From: Planctomycetota bacterium
GTDB taxonomy: Bacteria; Planctomycetota; UBA1135; GCA-002686595
Assembly (NCBI GenBank): GCA_016795325.1
Contig: JAEUHY010000035.1
Coordinates: 62,001-126,000, forward strand
Reading direction: 5' to 3'
DNA length: 64,000 nucleotides
The notes beneath the pieces were generated by a model, which saw nothing but the letters and a program-made list of their open reading frames with translations, made no database searches and was not told the origin of the DNA. Made by a program: the position numbers and the translations under genes. Below are positions 19,461 to 28,100 of the stretch, in pieces. Position 1 is the stretch's first letter, and every line of letters starts with the position of its first letter.

Positions 19461-20309
19461 CGAACACCTCGCTCGCCTCGCCGCCCCGGCGGCGGTGCTG
19501 CGGTTCGGCGACAACGGTCAGGTCGCCTGGAAGGCTCGCGCCTTGCCACGAACGCCGATCCCAGCGACATCTTCGACGGATTTCGAGAACAGGACAGTAG
19601 CGGCGTCATGTCGGTGTGCGCGTCGAAGCACTCGCTCGGCCCGTGCGTTCCCACGCAGGGAGCTCCGAACGTGCTTGCGAAAAGTCGCTTGCACGAGCCA
19701 GCCTGTCACCGCCGAGCAGGCAACCACCGACGCGAACTCCGAATTTCCGGTTCGTGCGATCCCTGAAGCTTGAGAGTCCCGTGCGCAACTCCACTTCGCT
19801 GCACGCAGCCGTCGCGGACGGGTGGTTCGTCCACGCGGCGCGGCGCGCTTCAGCTGCTCGTCGAGCGCGTCGGGCTCAACCGCGCGTGACTTGCACTACG
19901 TACTGCGCACCAACTTGCCGCTCGACTGCGTCGGTACGCCGGCGCTCGGTGTCGAACGCTGCGACGCGCGCTCACGAGCGCTCGGACGCTCCCAATTCGA
20001 CTTCACGCGCCAGGGGCCGTTCGGCTTCCGAACGCCCGGCCGGCCGCCCGAGACGCTCGGGCTCGAGCGCGTGACCTTCGCGGCGCCGCGAGCTGTCGCA
20101 AGTGGGGCGCGACGTCGGGCCCGTCTCCGCTCGCACACACGCTGCTCGAATTCGGCCTGCAGGGCGGCGACGGCCCTCGCGCTGAGCAGCTGTGCGCTCG
20201 GGCTACGCCGGGCGCCCGTCGATTGCTGGCCTCAACGTCTTTCTGCGAACCAGCCTCAGCGAATTCGAACCCGCCTCGCGCGGGTTCAGGTGCGCCGGCG
20301 GTTGCGGTC
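19461..20309. other. Gene-free stretch upstream of the sigma-fusion gene
   Basis: About 850 bases. Frames here are Arg/Ala/Ser-rich without recognisable motifs and are not counted as genes. The only structure I see is the perfect hairpin at 20267-20287 that follows the DUF2752 operon. The promoter of the sigma-fusion gene must be near the left end, but no motif could be placed with confidence. Confidence 0.35.
20267..20287 (-). terminator. Hairpin downstream of the DUF2752 operon
   Basis: Perfect inverted repeat GAACCCGC / GCGGGTTC, 8-bp stem with a 5-base loop (CTCGC), located 23 bases beyond the stop of the minus-strand operon. It could end that transcript. There is no T-tract in the minus-strand direction. 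Confidence 0.45.
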
Positions 20310-20573
20310 TCAGAGGACGCCGCCCCCGGCCATGCAGCGGACGGCGCCGATCAACGCGGCGACCATGCCGACGATGACCGCGGCCAGGTGAAGCTTGCTG
20401 TCGTTCACCTTCCCGTCGGGCGTCTTGTCGATCGCGAGGCCGACCACACCGACGACAGCGGTCGCGAGCGAGACGGGGACCGCGACCAAGTTCACGCAGC
20501 CCATGCAGCACGGCAGGCCCGCGGCGGTCGAAATCACGCTCAGGAGGATCATCACGAACGAGGCGGTCGACAT
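20310..20573 (-). CDS. Small membrane protein with two helices
   Basis: 87 residues from ATG 20573. Hydrophobic stretches cover about residues 4-50, with PCCMGCVNLVAVPVSL inside, and about 62-85, separated by a short polar loop (DKTPDGKVND). It contains five cysteines, three of them clustered within four residues near position 23. It sits two bases after the DUF2752 gene on the same strand, so both are very likely co-translated. I know small conserved proteins like this beside DUF2752 genes in Planctomycetota and Bacteroidetes, but none has a known role. Confidence 0.75.
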   Translation of the reverse strand: MSTASFVMILLSVISTAAGLPCCMGCVNLVAVPVSLATAVVGVVGLAIDKTPDGKVNDSKLHLAAVIVGMVAALIGAVRCMAGGGVL

Positions 20574-20575
20574 GG

Positions 20576-20926
20576 CTAGTTCCGAGCGAAGTTGTGCGCC
20601 AGCGCGGCGCGGCGGGCGAAGTGAACAAGCGCGAACAGGCCCGCGCCTACGACCAACCAAGCGGCGGGGTAGGCGAGGACCACGAGCGGGTTGAACTCGA
20701 GCGCGCGCCCGAATTGGCCGTGGCTGACGGCGGTGAAGGCGCGCGACATGCCGCACAGCACGCAGCCCGGGCAGGGCTGGGGCGTGAGTCCGAGCAGCCG
20801 CACCGGCGCGCCGGCGCCGATCGCCTCGACGCTCCACAGGCGGCTGGCGGCGAGGGCCGCGAGCGCCAAGGGCGCGAGCGCGAGTGCGACGATGCGCAGC
20901 GCGGTGTTGCGTTGTTCGAGCGTCAT
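20576..20926 (-). CDS. DUF2752 family membrane protein
   Basis: 116 residues from ATG 20926. Three hydrophobic segments (about 13-28, 36-52 and 80-105) flank the family signature PCPGCVLCGMSRAFTAVSHGQ, i.e. a Pro-Cys-Pro...Cys-Gly-x-(S/T)-R-A pattern, followed by NPLVVLAYPAAW. DUF2752 members are small inner-membrane proteins of unknown function. The TAG stop and the start of the following gene are separated by two bases. Confidence 0.9.
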   Translation of the reverse strand: MTLEQRNTALRIVALALAPLALAALAASRLWSVEAIGAGAPVRLLGLTPQPCPGCVLCGMSRAFTAVSHGQFGRALEFNPLVVLAYPAAWLVVGAGLFALVHFARRAALAHNFARN

Positions 20927-21214
20927 GGGAGCGGCCGTTGACCGGCGACGTGCGACTACAGCTCGAACCGCGCTCCCGTTACGAGCGGGCGGCCTCCTCC
21001 GCACGGCCCGGGAGCGACGCTCGCATTCGCGGACTCCGACCGTGGTCGCCATGCGGCCGTTCGGGCTGCGCCGCAGAGCGAAGAACTTGCGCGCCGAGCG
21101 AAGTGGGGCAGCCGCGCGAACAAGTTGTTGCGTGCGAGGGCCAAGAGTTCTGCAGGTCGGTGCGTTGCTTCCCGCTGTCGCCCGCTCCACACTCGCCAAA
21201 CCAGCGCTGATTTC

Positions 21215-21715
21215 ATGTCCACGCACTCCGACCCGCAGCCCGTGCTCCGCATCCAAACGCCCTGCCCCAAGCGCTGGGACGACCTCGCCGGCAGCGGCGC
21301 GCGGCGTTTCTGCGGCCAGTGCTCGCTGCACGTGCACGACGCGGCCCAGCTGACCCGCGCCGAAGCGACGGCCCTCGTGGCCGACGCATCCGAACGCGTC
21401 TGCATGCGCGTCACCTACGCACCCGACGGCCGCGCGCTGTTCCGCGACGAACCGAACGCGAAGCCGCTCGCCGCACCTCGTCCATGGCGTCGCGCCGCGG
21501 GGTGGATTGCGACCGCGGTGGCAGGGGCGCTGGCCGCTTGCACCCGCAACGCGAACCAGCCCGTCGCGCCGCCGCACAACGCGCCGCCGCCGCCGGTCAC
21601 GACGCAGGTGCTGGGCGAAATGACGGCGGAGGAACTGGGCGACGTCGTCGTCGAGAAGCTGGGCGAGGTCGCGCGCCCGCAGCAGCCGCCCGCTCCGCCT
21701 GCGGTGGAGCGCTGA
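21215..21715 (+). CDS. Cys-rich N-terminal domain protein with one membrane helix
   Basis: 166 residues from ATG 21215. The N-terminal 75 residues carry a recurring Cys pattern: PCPKRWDDL, ARRFCGQCSLHVHDAAQLT and SERVCMRV, four cysteines in the order C...C-x2-C...C, the look of a small zinc-binding or redox domain. The same domain occurs at the N-terminus of Bacteroidetes and Planctomycetota proteins (pattern RFC-x2-C-x-K-x-V-x-D-x-(S/T)). A single membrane helix (about residues 92-110) follows, and the rest is a Pro/Ala/Gln-rich tail. Function unknown. Confidence 0.65.
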   Translation: MSTHSDPQPVLRIQTPCPKRWDDLAGSGARRFCGQCSLHVHDAAQLTRAEATALVADASERVCMRVTYAPDGRALFRDEPNAKPLAAPRPWRRAAGWIATAVAGALAACTRNANQPVAPPHNAPPPPVTTQVLGEMTAEELGDVVVEKLGEVARPQQPPAPPAVER

Positions 21716-22220
21716 GTCGCCGCGAGGCAGCGGGTCCAGCGGGTGGTGGCCCGCGAGGGCAGCGTCCGCGGCACTTCGCCGAGCGCCGTCGGCGCGCGCT
21801 CGCAGGTTCGCTGGCCGGCACGCGAATCCGGAACTTCCGGCAGCTTGTGGCGGGGCGGCTGCGGGACTCGCGCGGCGGCGCAGCGCGGAACCGACGACCT
21901 CGAGACCACGAACTCACTCTGGGCGAGCGGGATCCGACGCACGCGTCGCGTGTCGCCGCCCCATGCGCCGAGCCGTGTCCCGCAACAGCTCGGGGCGATT
22001 GCCAAGTGGTCTGCAGGCAGCCGGCCGAGTCGCTCGGCGTTCGCGCTGGAGTGAACGTGTTGGCGCCGGCTGGAGCGACGGGCTCGTGCGAAACCGTTCC
22101 GTTGCTGAGGCGCGGCCGCCGTCAGACTCGCGCAAGCGGGGTGCGCGGTCGCTCGCGACCGAGCTACCGTGGTGCGCGGCGTCCCGCTCGGGGGCGCTGT
22201 CCATCCAAGGAGATCCAGCC
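21716..22220. other. Gene-free stretch before the thioredoxin gene
   Basis: About 500 bases on the plus strand between two plus-strand genes. Only short GC-rich inverted repeats, such as GCGGG / CCCGC at about 21740-21760, are seen; they are too short to call. The right end contains AAGGAG seven to twelve bases before the next ATG. Confidence 0.35.
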
Positions 22221-23210
22221 ATGTTGCTCGAGTGCGTTTTGGCGGCGTTTTTCGCGGCGAGTGCAGTGCAAGAGGGCGCGCCGGCGGCGCCGGTGCAGGA
22301 AGCCCAGCTCGTCGTGCCGCGCTTCGAACATCGCTCCAGCGACAGCGAGCGCGCGTTCGCGCGCGCGGCGAAGGAGAACCGGCGTGTGCTCGTCGTGCTC
22401 AAGGGACCCGACGCGTCCCACGAAGCGCACACGCTGCTCGATGTCGCACTGGCCACTGCGAAGGTGCGCACCAAGCTCACGTACGAGTACGACGTGCTGA
22501 CGGTCGACGCCGCGGCGTACACGCGGCAGGAGTCCGAGCGGCGCAAGAGCGGACAGAGCGACGGCTTCGTGCTCGATCCCCAGGCAGCCCTGCCGCGGCT
22601 GGTGATCGTCGACGCGGCCCACAATCTGCTGGCCGAAACCGGCGTCGAATCGTGGTGGACGACCGACGCGAGCGGCGCGCGCCGGCTCGACGAAACCAAG
22701 TTGCTCGCGCACCTCACGCAGCATCAGGCGCCGTACCTCGAGGCCGCGAAGGTGCGCGACGCTGCGCTCGCGCGCGCCCAGGCGGAAGGCAAGCTCGTGT
22801 TCCTGCACTTCGGCGCGCCCTGGTGCGGCTGGTGCCACAAGCTCGAGGGCTGGATGGAGCGCGAGAAGGTCGCGCCGCTGCTCGCGCGCGAGTTCGTGGA
22901 CCTCAAGATCGACACCGACCGCATGACGGGCGGCGCCGAGCTGCTCAAGTCCTTGCGCACCGCGGCGGGCTTGAAGGAGCAGGGCGGAATCCCTTGGTTC
23001 GTGTTCCTCGACGCGGACGGCCGCGTGCTCACGACCAGCGAAGGTCCGCAGGGCAACACGGGCTTCCCGTACGCCGACGAAGAAGTCGCGCACTTCGTGA
23101 CGATGCTGCAGACCACCTGCAAGAAGCTTGGCGCGCCGGAGATCGAGCAGCTGCGCGCCGAACTCGCGGCCGTGCGCCGCGAGGACGAAGCCAAGAAGGC
23201 GGCGAAGTAG
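22221..23210 (+). CDS. Secreted thioredoxin-family protein, two tandem thioredoxin-like domains
   Basis: 329 residues from ATG 22221 with AAGGAGATCC just upstream. A short signal peptide covers about the first 17 residues. The second half holds a thioredoxin domain with the active-site APWCGWCHKLEGW (Cys202, Cys205). The first half (about residues 45-145) has the same strand order, ENRRVLVVLKGPDASHEAHTL, but no cysteine pair, so it looks like a degenerate copy. The redox half is of the DsbD/thioredoxin-disulfide-reductase-like family seen in extracytoplasmic proteins. Partner unknown. Confidence 0.75.
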   Translation: MLLECVLAAFFAASAVQEGAPAAPVQEAQLVVPRFEHRSSDSERAFARAAKENRRVLVVLKGPDASHEAHTLLDVALATAKVRTKLTYEYDVLTVDAAAYTRQESERRKSGQSDGFVLDPQAALPRLVIVDAAHNLLAETGVESWWTTDASGARRLDETKLLAHLTQHQAPYLEAAKVRDAALARAQAEGKLVFLHFGAPWCGWCHKLEGWMEREKVAPLLAREFVDLKIDTDRMTGGAELLKSLRTAAGLKEQGGIPWFVFLDADGRVLTTSEGPQGNTGFPYADEEVAHFVTMLQTTCKKLGAPEIEQLRAELAAVRREDEAKKAAK

Positions 23211-23247
23211 CGCGCGGTTGCGACGCGCGGGCGCCGCGTGCGCCAGT

Positions 23248-23973
23248 TCAGGGTCCGACGCGCTCGCCCTCTTCGTAGAGGCCCGAGAACTCGCTGTGGG
23301 GTGAGCCGTCGGCGAAGCGGAACGTCCAGCGTCCGCTCCGCAGACCCGCGACGTACGGACCTTCGCCGATGACGACGCCGCTGGGATGCCAGAAGGTCCA
23401 CACGCCGACGCGCTCGCCGTCCTCGAAGGCGCCGCGCGCCATCTCCGCGCCGTTCGCGTACCACCAGAGCCACTCGCCGTGCTCGCGGTCGCCGCGGTAG
23501 CCGCCGAGTTCTTCGAGCGTCCCGTTCGGGTACCAGGCGCGCCAGGGGCCTTCGAGAACCCACACTCCGTCCCCGTCGAGCCGCTGGTGCGCCTCGAACT
23601 TCAGGCCGCCCGCGGGCCACTCTCCGCGCAGGAACTCGCCCTCGAGATAGGCCACGCGGGAGAGGTTGGGTTCACGCTCGCGCAAGACCAGCGAAGCCAC
23701 CGAGTCCGGCGCCGGCCGTGGTTTGGCCTGGACGTTCTCGCCCGCGTCGTCGAGCTCTGCGTCGTCCGCAACGGGCTCGACCGGCGTGCGCACGAGTTCT
23801 GCGAGCATCGAGTCGAGCGCGCTGTCGCGTTGCGTCTGCGCGTCGGCGCGGCGCGTCGGACGTGCGCTGCGACGCTCGCCGTCACGGCCATCGTCCGCGC
23901 GCAACCACAGCGCGGTGCTCAGCGCTCCAAGTGCGAGCACGGCTGCGAGCGCCGCGGCAAACAGGGGCTTCAT
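23248..23973 (-). CDS. Exported protein with MORN-like (YwqK-type) repeats
   Basis: 241 residues. An N-terminal signal anchor covers about residues 3-24, then a charged low-complexity region extends to about residue 100. The C-terminal 120 residues contain four units of the YwqK-type MORN variant, each about 22 residues: a pattern of G-x-W-x-x-(Y/F)-x-x-(N/S)-G-x3-E, for example PWRAWYPNGTLEELGGYRG and GVWTFWHPSGVVIGEGPY. Such repeats are often labelled antitoxin of the YwqK family, though a toxin-antitoxin role is not implied here: there is no toxin gene next to it. Role unknown, probably periplasmic. Confidence 0.75.
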   Translation of the reverse strand: MKPLFAAALAAVLALGALSTALWLRADDGRDGERRSARPTRRADAQTQRDSALDSMLAELVRTPVEPVADDAELDDAGENVQAKPRPAPDSVASLVLREREPNLSRVAYLEGEFLRGEWPAGGLKFEAHQRLDGDGVWVLEGPWRAWYPNGTLEELGGYRGDREHGEWLWWYANGAEMARGAFEDGERVGVWTFWHPSGVVIGEGPYVAGLRSGRWTFRFADGSPHSEFSGLYEEGERVGP

Positions 23974-24150
23974 GCTCTTGCGCCTCGCGTGATGGGGTCC
24001 AGGAATCCGGCGGCAGTTTCGCGCGGCTGCGCACCGCCGGGAAGGCGCTGCGACCGAGCGAGCGGCGCCGCGAACTGCGGCGGCCGATGTGGACGCAGTG
24101 TCGCGCTGGGCCCTTAGTCGCGGCCGTGTCCGCGCGTCACTTGCGCCAGT

Positions 24151-25041
24151 TCACTTGCGCCGCAACAGGCCCGCTTCGCTGAGGCTCGCGTGCAGGCGCG
24201 CGTGGTTCGCCGGCTCGAGTTCGACCAGCGGCAAACGCACCTGCGCGGAGCACAGCTCCATCAGCGCCAACGCGGCCTTCACGGGCGCGGGGTTCGTCTC
24301 GATGAACAGGTCGCGCACCAGCGGCTGGAGGTAGGCCGCGAGCTCCGCCGTGCGCACGGCGTCGCCGCCGGGACGTGCGACGCGGCACAGTTCGGCCACG
24401 GCGCGCGGCGCGATGTTCGCGACCACGCCGATGACGCCGATCGCGCCCAGGCCCATGAACTCCGCGATCAGGCCGTCTTCGCCGGCGATGAGCGCGATGT
24501 CGCTCGTTTCGCGCAGTTCGCGCGCGCGCGGCAACGAGTTCGAAGCTTCCTTGATGGCGACGACGTTGGGATGCGCCGCGCGGATCTCGGCCACGGTGGC
24601 GGGCTTGAGGTCGCAGCCCGTGCGCGCCGGCACGTTGTACAGCACGATTCCAAGCTCACAGGCCTCCGCCAGCGCACCGAAGTGCGCGACCAGGCCGCGC
24701 TGCGTCGGACGGTTGTAGTAGGGGGTCACCGCCAACACGGCGCTCGCCCCGACGCTGGCGGCGAAGCGGCACAGCTCGCGGCTCTGCGCGGTGTTGTTGG
24801 TTCCTACGCCCGCGATCACCGGCAAGCGGCCGCGCGAACGTTCGACGCACAGCTCGATCACGCTGCGCCGTTCGTAGTCGCTGAGCGTCGCGCCTTCGCC
24901 GGTCGTGCCGACGGCGACCAGGCCGTCGCTGCCCTCGCGCACGTGGAACTCGATCAAGCGTTCGAGTGCGGCCGTGTCGAGCGCGTCGCCCGCGAAGGGC
25001 GTCGGCAGTGCGACGAAACTGCCGGCGAGTGCGTGCTTCAT
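24151..25041 (-). CDS. dapA: 4-hydroxy-tetrahydrodipicolinate synthase
   Basis: 296 residues, normal length. The cytosolic enzyme condenses pyruvate with aspartate semialdehyde, the first step toward diaminopimelate and lysine. The (beta/alpha)8 signature elements are present: GTTGEGATLSDYERR (the catalytic threonine pair), TPYYNRPTQRGLVAHF with the catalytic tyrosine, YNVPARTGCDLKPAT, and the Schiff-base lysine in VVAIKEAS. The start codon overlaps the pdxJ stop by ATGA, so pdxJ and dapA form a minus-strand operon. No lysine riboswitch was recognised. Confidence 0.97.
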   Translation of the reverse strand: MKHALAGSFVALPTPFAGDALDTAALERLIEFHVREGSDGLVAVGTTGEGATLSDYERRSVIELCVERSRGRLPVIAGVGTNNTAQSRELCRFAASVGASAVLAVTPYYNRPTQRGLVAHFGALAEACELGIVLYNVPARTGCDLKPATVAEIRAAHPNVVAIKEASNSLPRARELRETSDIALIAGEDGLIAEFMGLGAIGVIGVVANIAPRAVAELCRVARPGGDAVRTAELAAYLQPLVRDLFIETNPAPVKAALALMELCSAQVRLPLVELEPANHARLHASLSEAGLLRRK

Positions 25042-25787
25042 TTGGTTGCTCCACTGGAGCGCTGGGGGCGCAGCGCTGCCTCGATCGCCTCGCGCATCTG
25101 CACCACCGCGGCGTCGACGCCCACGAACACGGCGCGCGCGACCATGGCGAAGCCGATGTTGAGCTCCTCGACGCCTTCGAGCCGCGCGATCGGAGCGACG
25201 TTGTCGTAGTCGAGCCCGTGGCCCGCGTTGACGCGCAGTCCGCGCGAGCGCGCGAAGCTCGCGGCGCGCTGCAGGCGCTCGAGCTCGCGCTGGCGTTCGT
25301 CGCCGCGGGTGTTGGCGTAGCGGCCGGTGTGCAGCTCGACGAAGGGCGCGCCGCTGTCGGCGGCGGCGGCGAGCTGCTCGAGGTCGGCGTCGATGAACAA
25401 ACTCACCAGGCCGCCGCGTTCCGCGAGCTGCGGGATCACGCGCGCCAGCCGCGTGCGTTCGCCGCGCACGTCGAGCCCGCCTTCGGTGGTCACTTCCTGG
25501 CGCGTCTCGGGGACCAGGCAGAAGGCCTCGGCGCCCGACTCGAGCGCGAGCGCGACCATCTCGTCGTCGAGGCTGCACTCGAGGTTGAGCAACGTGCGGA
25601 TGCGGCGGCGCAACTCGCGCAGGTCGGCGTCCTGCATGTGCCGGCGGTCCTTGCGCACGTGGCAGGTGATGCCGTCGGCGCCGGCGCTTTCGCAGGCCAA
25701 GGCCCATTCGACCGGACACGGGAAGCGCTCGCGCCGCGCCTGGCGCACGGTGGCGACGTGATCGACGTTGACGTGCAGGCGGACCAT
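25038..25787 (-). CDS. pdxJ: Pyridoxine 5'-phosphate synthase
   Basis: 249 residues from ATG 25787 (MVRLHVNVDHVATVRQAR). It makes pyridoxine 5'-phosphate from 1-deoxyxylulose 5-phosphate and 3-amino-2-oxopropyl phosphate, in the cytosol. The TIM-barrel signatures are present: NVDHVATVRQARR near the N-terminus, DGITCHVRKDRRHMQDAD, NLECSL, and NAGHGLDYDNV with a conserved His. The gene lies directly upstream of dapA with an ATGA overlap. A longer in-frame N-terminus lacks support. Confident. Confidence 0.97.
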   Translation of the reverse strand: MVRLHVNVDHVATVRQARRERFPCPVEWALACESAGADGITCHVRKDRRHMQDADLRELRRRIRTLLNLECSLDDEMVALALESGAEAFCLVPETRQEVTTEGGLDVRGERTRLARVIPQLAERGGLVSLFIDADLEQLAAAADSGAPFVELHTGRYANTRGDERQRELERLQRAASFARSRGLRVNAGHGLDYDNVAPIARLEGVEELNIGFAMVARAVFVGVDAAVVQMREAIEAALRPQRSSGATK

Positions 25788-26003
25788 TCCGGTCCGATGG
25801 TACGGAGCGAGTGCGACGAACGGCAAACCCGCGGCGCGTCGAGTTGCGCCGCGCACGCCTTAGCTGCACTGCGCCGCGCCTGCGTATTCCTTGCGTCGCT
25901 CGCGCAATCGGCGCTTGCGTGCGGACCGCTCGCGCCTCTACCGTGCCGGGCAGTTCCGCAACGCGCGTCACGCCCGCGTCGCCGCCTACCCCCGAGGCTT
26001 TCG

Positions 26004-27254
26004 ATGTTGCAATGCTTTGCTGCGCCGGCTCTAGCGGCGCTGGCGGTGCTTCCCGCGCTCCTGCAGTCCGGCGCGCCCGCGTCCTCCTCCGCGTCGGCAG
26101 CCCAGGCTGGCGCGCCGGTTGGCAAGGATTCGGAGCTCTCCAAGCTCGGCGTCGAGCAGCGCGACGCCGCCCAGCGCGCGCTCGGAGTCGAAGACGTGCG
26201 CGCGCGCGTCAACCTCGCCTCGAAGTGGCTGCTCGACACCCAGCGCCCCGACGGCGCGTGGGGCGCCGGAGTCATCGACTCGGTGCAGTTCATCGGCTTC
26301 TCGGTCGAGACCTACTACGTGTTCCAGTACGGCGCGAACTCGCTCGCCTTCATGGCGCTGTCGAGCGTCGAAGCCACGCCGGAACGCGACGCGGCGTTGC
26401 AGCGCTCGCTCCAGTGGCTCCTCGACGCGCGCATGCCCAAACGCGGCAACGACTGGGACGTCGACTGCTCGTGGGCCGCGCTGTATGGATTCCAGGCGAT
26501 GGTCGGCGCGTCGTTGGATGCACGTTTCGCCGCGCCGGAACTCGCCGAGCGCATTCGGCGCCGCGGTCAGGAGCTGTACGCGCTGCTCGAGAAGAACCAG
26601 GAGCCGCTCGGCGGCTGGGGCTACTACGAAGGCCCGGCGGTTTCGCGCCGGCCCACGTGGTCGACTTCGTTCTCGACTTCGTGCGTGATCCCCGCGCTCG
26701 TGCGCGCCAAGGAACTGGGCTGGGCGGTCGACGAGAAGGTGCTCGCGCGCGCGGTGCGTTACGTCGAGCAGTGCAAGTTGCCCGGCGGCGCCGTCATGTA
26801 CGACATCCGGCCGATCCCGCGCCGTCCCGGCGAGTCGATCGACAACGTCAAGGGCTCGCTCGGCCGCATGCAGGTCGCCAACTGGGCCCTGCGCCGCGCG
26901 CGCTCGCCCGGCGTCACCGACGACGTGATCCGCGCCGCGCTCGAGGACTTCTTCGAGCACCACCAGTTCCTCGACGTCGCGCGCATGCGCCCGATTCCGC
27001 ACGAGGCGTACTACGCCAACGCGGCCTACTTCTACATGTTCGCGCACTGCTACGCGGCGCAGGTCATCAACGAGCTGCCCGAGGCCGAGCGCGCGGCGTG
27101 GCACAAGCGCCTGCGCGCGCACCTCGCCAAGGTTCAGTGGGACGACGGCTCGAGCATCGATTTCCCGAACATGAGCTGCATGCGCACCGCGGGGACCGCG
27201 TTCTCGATCCTCGCCTACCAAGCCGGAGTGCCCGGCGCGAAGCGCCCGCTCTGA
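26004..27254 (+). CDS. Secreted terpene-cyclase-fold (prenyltransferase/squalene-oxidase repeat) protein
   Basis: 416 residues from ATG 26004, with a signal peptide over about the first 20 residues. The remainder is a helical repeat protein of the alpha/alpha-toroid type: several Gly-x-Trp-containing units (GAWGAGVIDSVQFIGF, EPLGGWGYYEGPA) resemble the prenyltransferase and squalene-hopene cyclase repeat. There is no DxDD or other catalytic aspartate motif of a terpene cyclase, so the fold is probably used for binding or another activity. It resembles the second toroid protein at 29854-31098, notably in a terminal segment YFYMFAHCYAAQVINELPEAE versus YFFYAHAYAGLAIEFLPEEE. Function unknown. 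Confidence 0.75.
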   Translation: MLQCFAAPALAALAVLPALLQSGAPASSSASAAQAGAPVGKDSELSKLGVEQRDAAQRALGVEDVRARVNLASKWLLDTQRPDGAWGAGVIDSVQFIGFSVETYYVFQYGANSLAFMALSSVEATPERDAALQRSLQWLLDARMPKRGNDWDVDCSWAALYGFQAMVGASLDARFAAPELAERIRRRGQELYALLEKNQEPLGGWGYYEGPAVSRRPTWSTSFSTSCVIPALVRAKELGWAVDEKVLARAVRYVEQCKLPGGAVMYDIRPIPRRPGESIDNVKGSLGRMQVANWALRRARSPGVTDDVIRAALEDFFEHHQFLDVARMRPIPHEAYYANAAYFYMFAHCYAAQVINELPEAERAAWHKRLRAHLAKVQWDDGSSIDFPNMSCMRTAGTAFSILAYQAGVPGAKRPL

Positions 27255-27302
27255 ACCGCAGCCACACCCCGCTCACGCATCCCCCCCAAAAACACTCCAC
27301 CC

Positions 27303-28004
27303 ATGAAGCACCTGCTCGTTGTTCCCTCGTTGCTCGCTGGCCTCGCGTTGACCTCGTGCGCGACGACGCCTTCGGCCGTGAGCGCCGCCGAAGCCCCCAA
27401 GGCCGCTGCGAAGTCGGACGCCAAAGCCGATGAGGCCGCGCAGCGCAAGAAGCAGCGCGATGTCGAGTACGCCAAGCTCGCGCTCGAGGGCGCGCGCATG
27501 GAGGCCGAGAGCGACGCGCGCAACAGTCGCAACGCTGTCGAGGCGGCCGAGCGCGAGCTGCGCAGCGCGCGCACCGAGCAGGAGCACTTCGAGAAGACCG
27601 TCGTGCCGCTCGAGCTCGACGAACGCGCGCTTTCCGTCGACGGCGCGCGCCAAAACGTGGCCGAGGCGAAGGAGGAGCTGGTCGAGCTCGAGGCGATGTA
27701 CGCGCAGGAAGACTTCGCCAAGACCACCAAGGAACTGGTGCTGATGCGCGGCCGCAAGCGGCTCGAGATGAGCGAGCGCAGCTTGGCGCTCGCCGAGCGC
27801 CGCGCGTTGATCGCGCGCGAGTTCGAGCACAAGAAGCGCGCCAAGGAGCACGCCGAGCGCGTCATCAAGGCGGAGAGCGGGCTCGAAGACGCCCGCGCGC
27901 GCGCGAAGAAGTCGGCCTTCGACCGCCAGACCGCGCTGCTCAAGGCCGAGCACGCGCTCGAGGACGCCCAGCGCGCGCTCGACGCTGCGCCCAGCGGCGC
28001 CTGA
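27303..28004 (+). CDS. Coiled-coil lipoprotein
   Basis: 233 residues. The N-terminus has a signal peptide ending in a lipobox (LTSCAT, Cys19). From about residue 40 to the end the protein is one long Glu/Arg/Lys/Ala heptad region, predicted to be an elongated coiled coil. It lies between the first toroid protein and rsmD-nagA, ending at the strong hairpin at 28024-28065. No enzymatic motif. An outer-membrane lipoprotein acting as a spacer or scaffold is possible; this is inference. Confidence 0.75.
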   Translation: MKHLLVVPSLLAGLALTSCATTPSAVSAAEAPKAAAKSDAKADEAAQRKKQRDVEYAKLALEGARMEAESDARNSRNAVEAAERELRSARTEQEHFEKTVVPLELDERALSVDGARQNVAEAKEELVELEAMYAQEDFAKTTKELVLMRGRKRLEMSERSLALAERRALIAREFEHKKRAKEHAERVIKAESGLEDARARAKKSAFDRQTALLKAEHALEDAQRALDAAPSGA

Positions 28005-28023
28005 GGCGTTCGCGTCGCGCTCG

Positions 28024-28073
28024 ACAGCGTCCGCGCCGGGTGACTGCAGCCCGCGCGGACGCTGTTGTCGTTT
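28024..28073 (+). terminator. Strong intrinsic-type terminator
   Basis: Perfect 13-bp inverted repeat ACAGCGTCCGCGC / GCGCGGACGCTGT (28024-28036 and 28053-28065) with a GGG/CCC extension in the loop, followed by TTGTCGTTT. It lies 20 bases after the coiled-coil lipoprotein gene and before rsmD, so it probably ends that transcript and separates the two units. Confidence 0.75.
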
Positions 28074-28100
28074 CACGCCGCGCCCACGTACCATCGCGCG

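Noticed and set aside
17427..19766. A 779-codon plus-strand frame opposite the sigma-fusion gene
   Set aside because: The minus strand carries recognisable sigma regions and beta repeats; the plus frame has no domain and spans the gene's own start region.
20240..20320. Possible tRNA because of a TTCGAA with flanking stems
   Set aside because: The T-arm does not pair, no acceptor or anticodon arm can be drawn; the structure is a simple 8-bp hairpin.
23248..23973. Toxin-antitoxin system
   Set aside because: MORN-like YwqK repeats are often labelled antitoxin, but no toxin-like partner is adjacent and the protein has a signal anchor.
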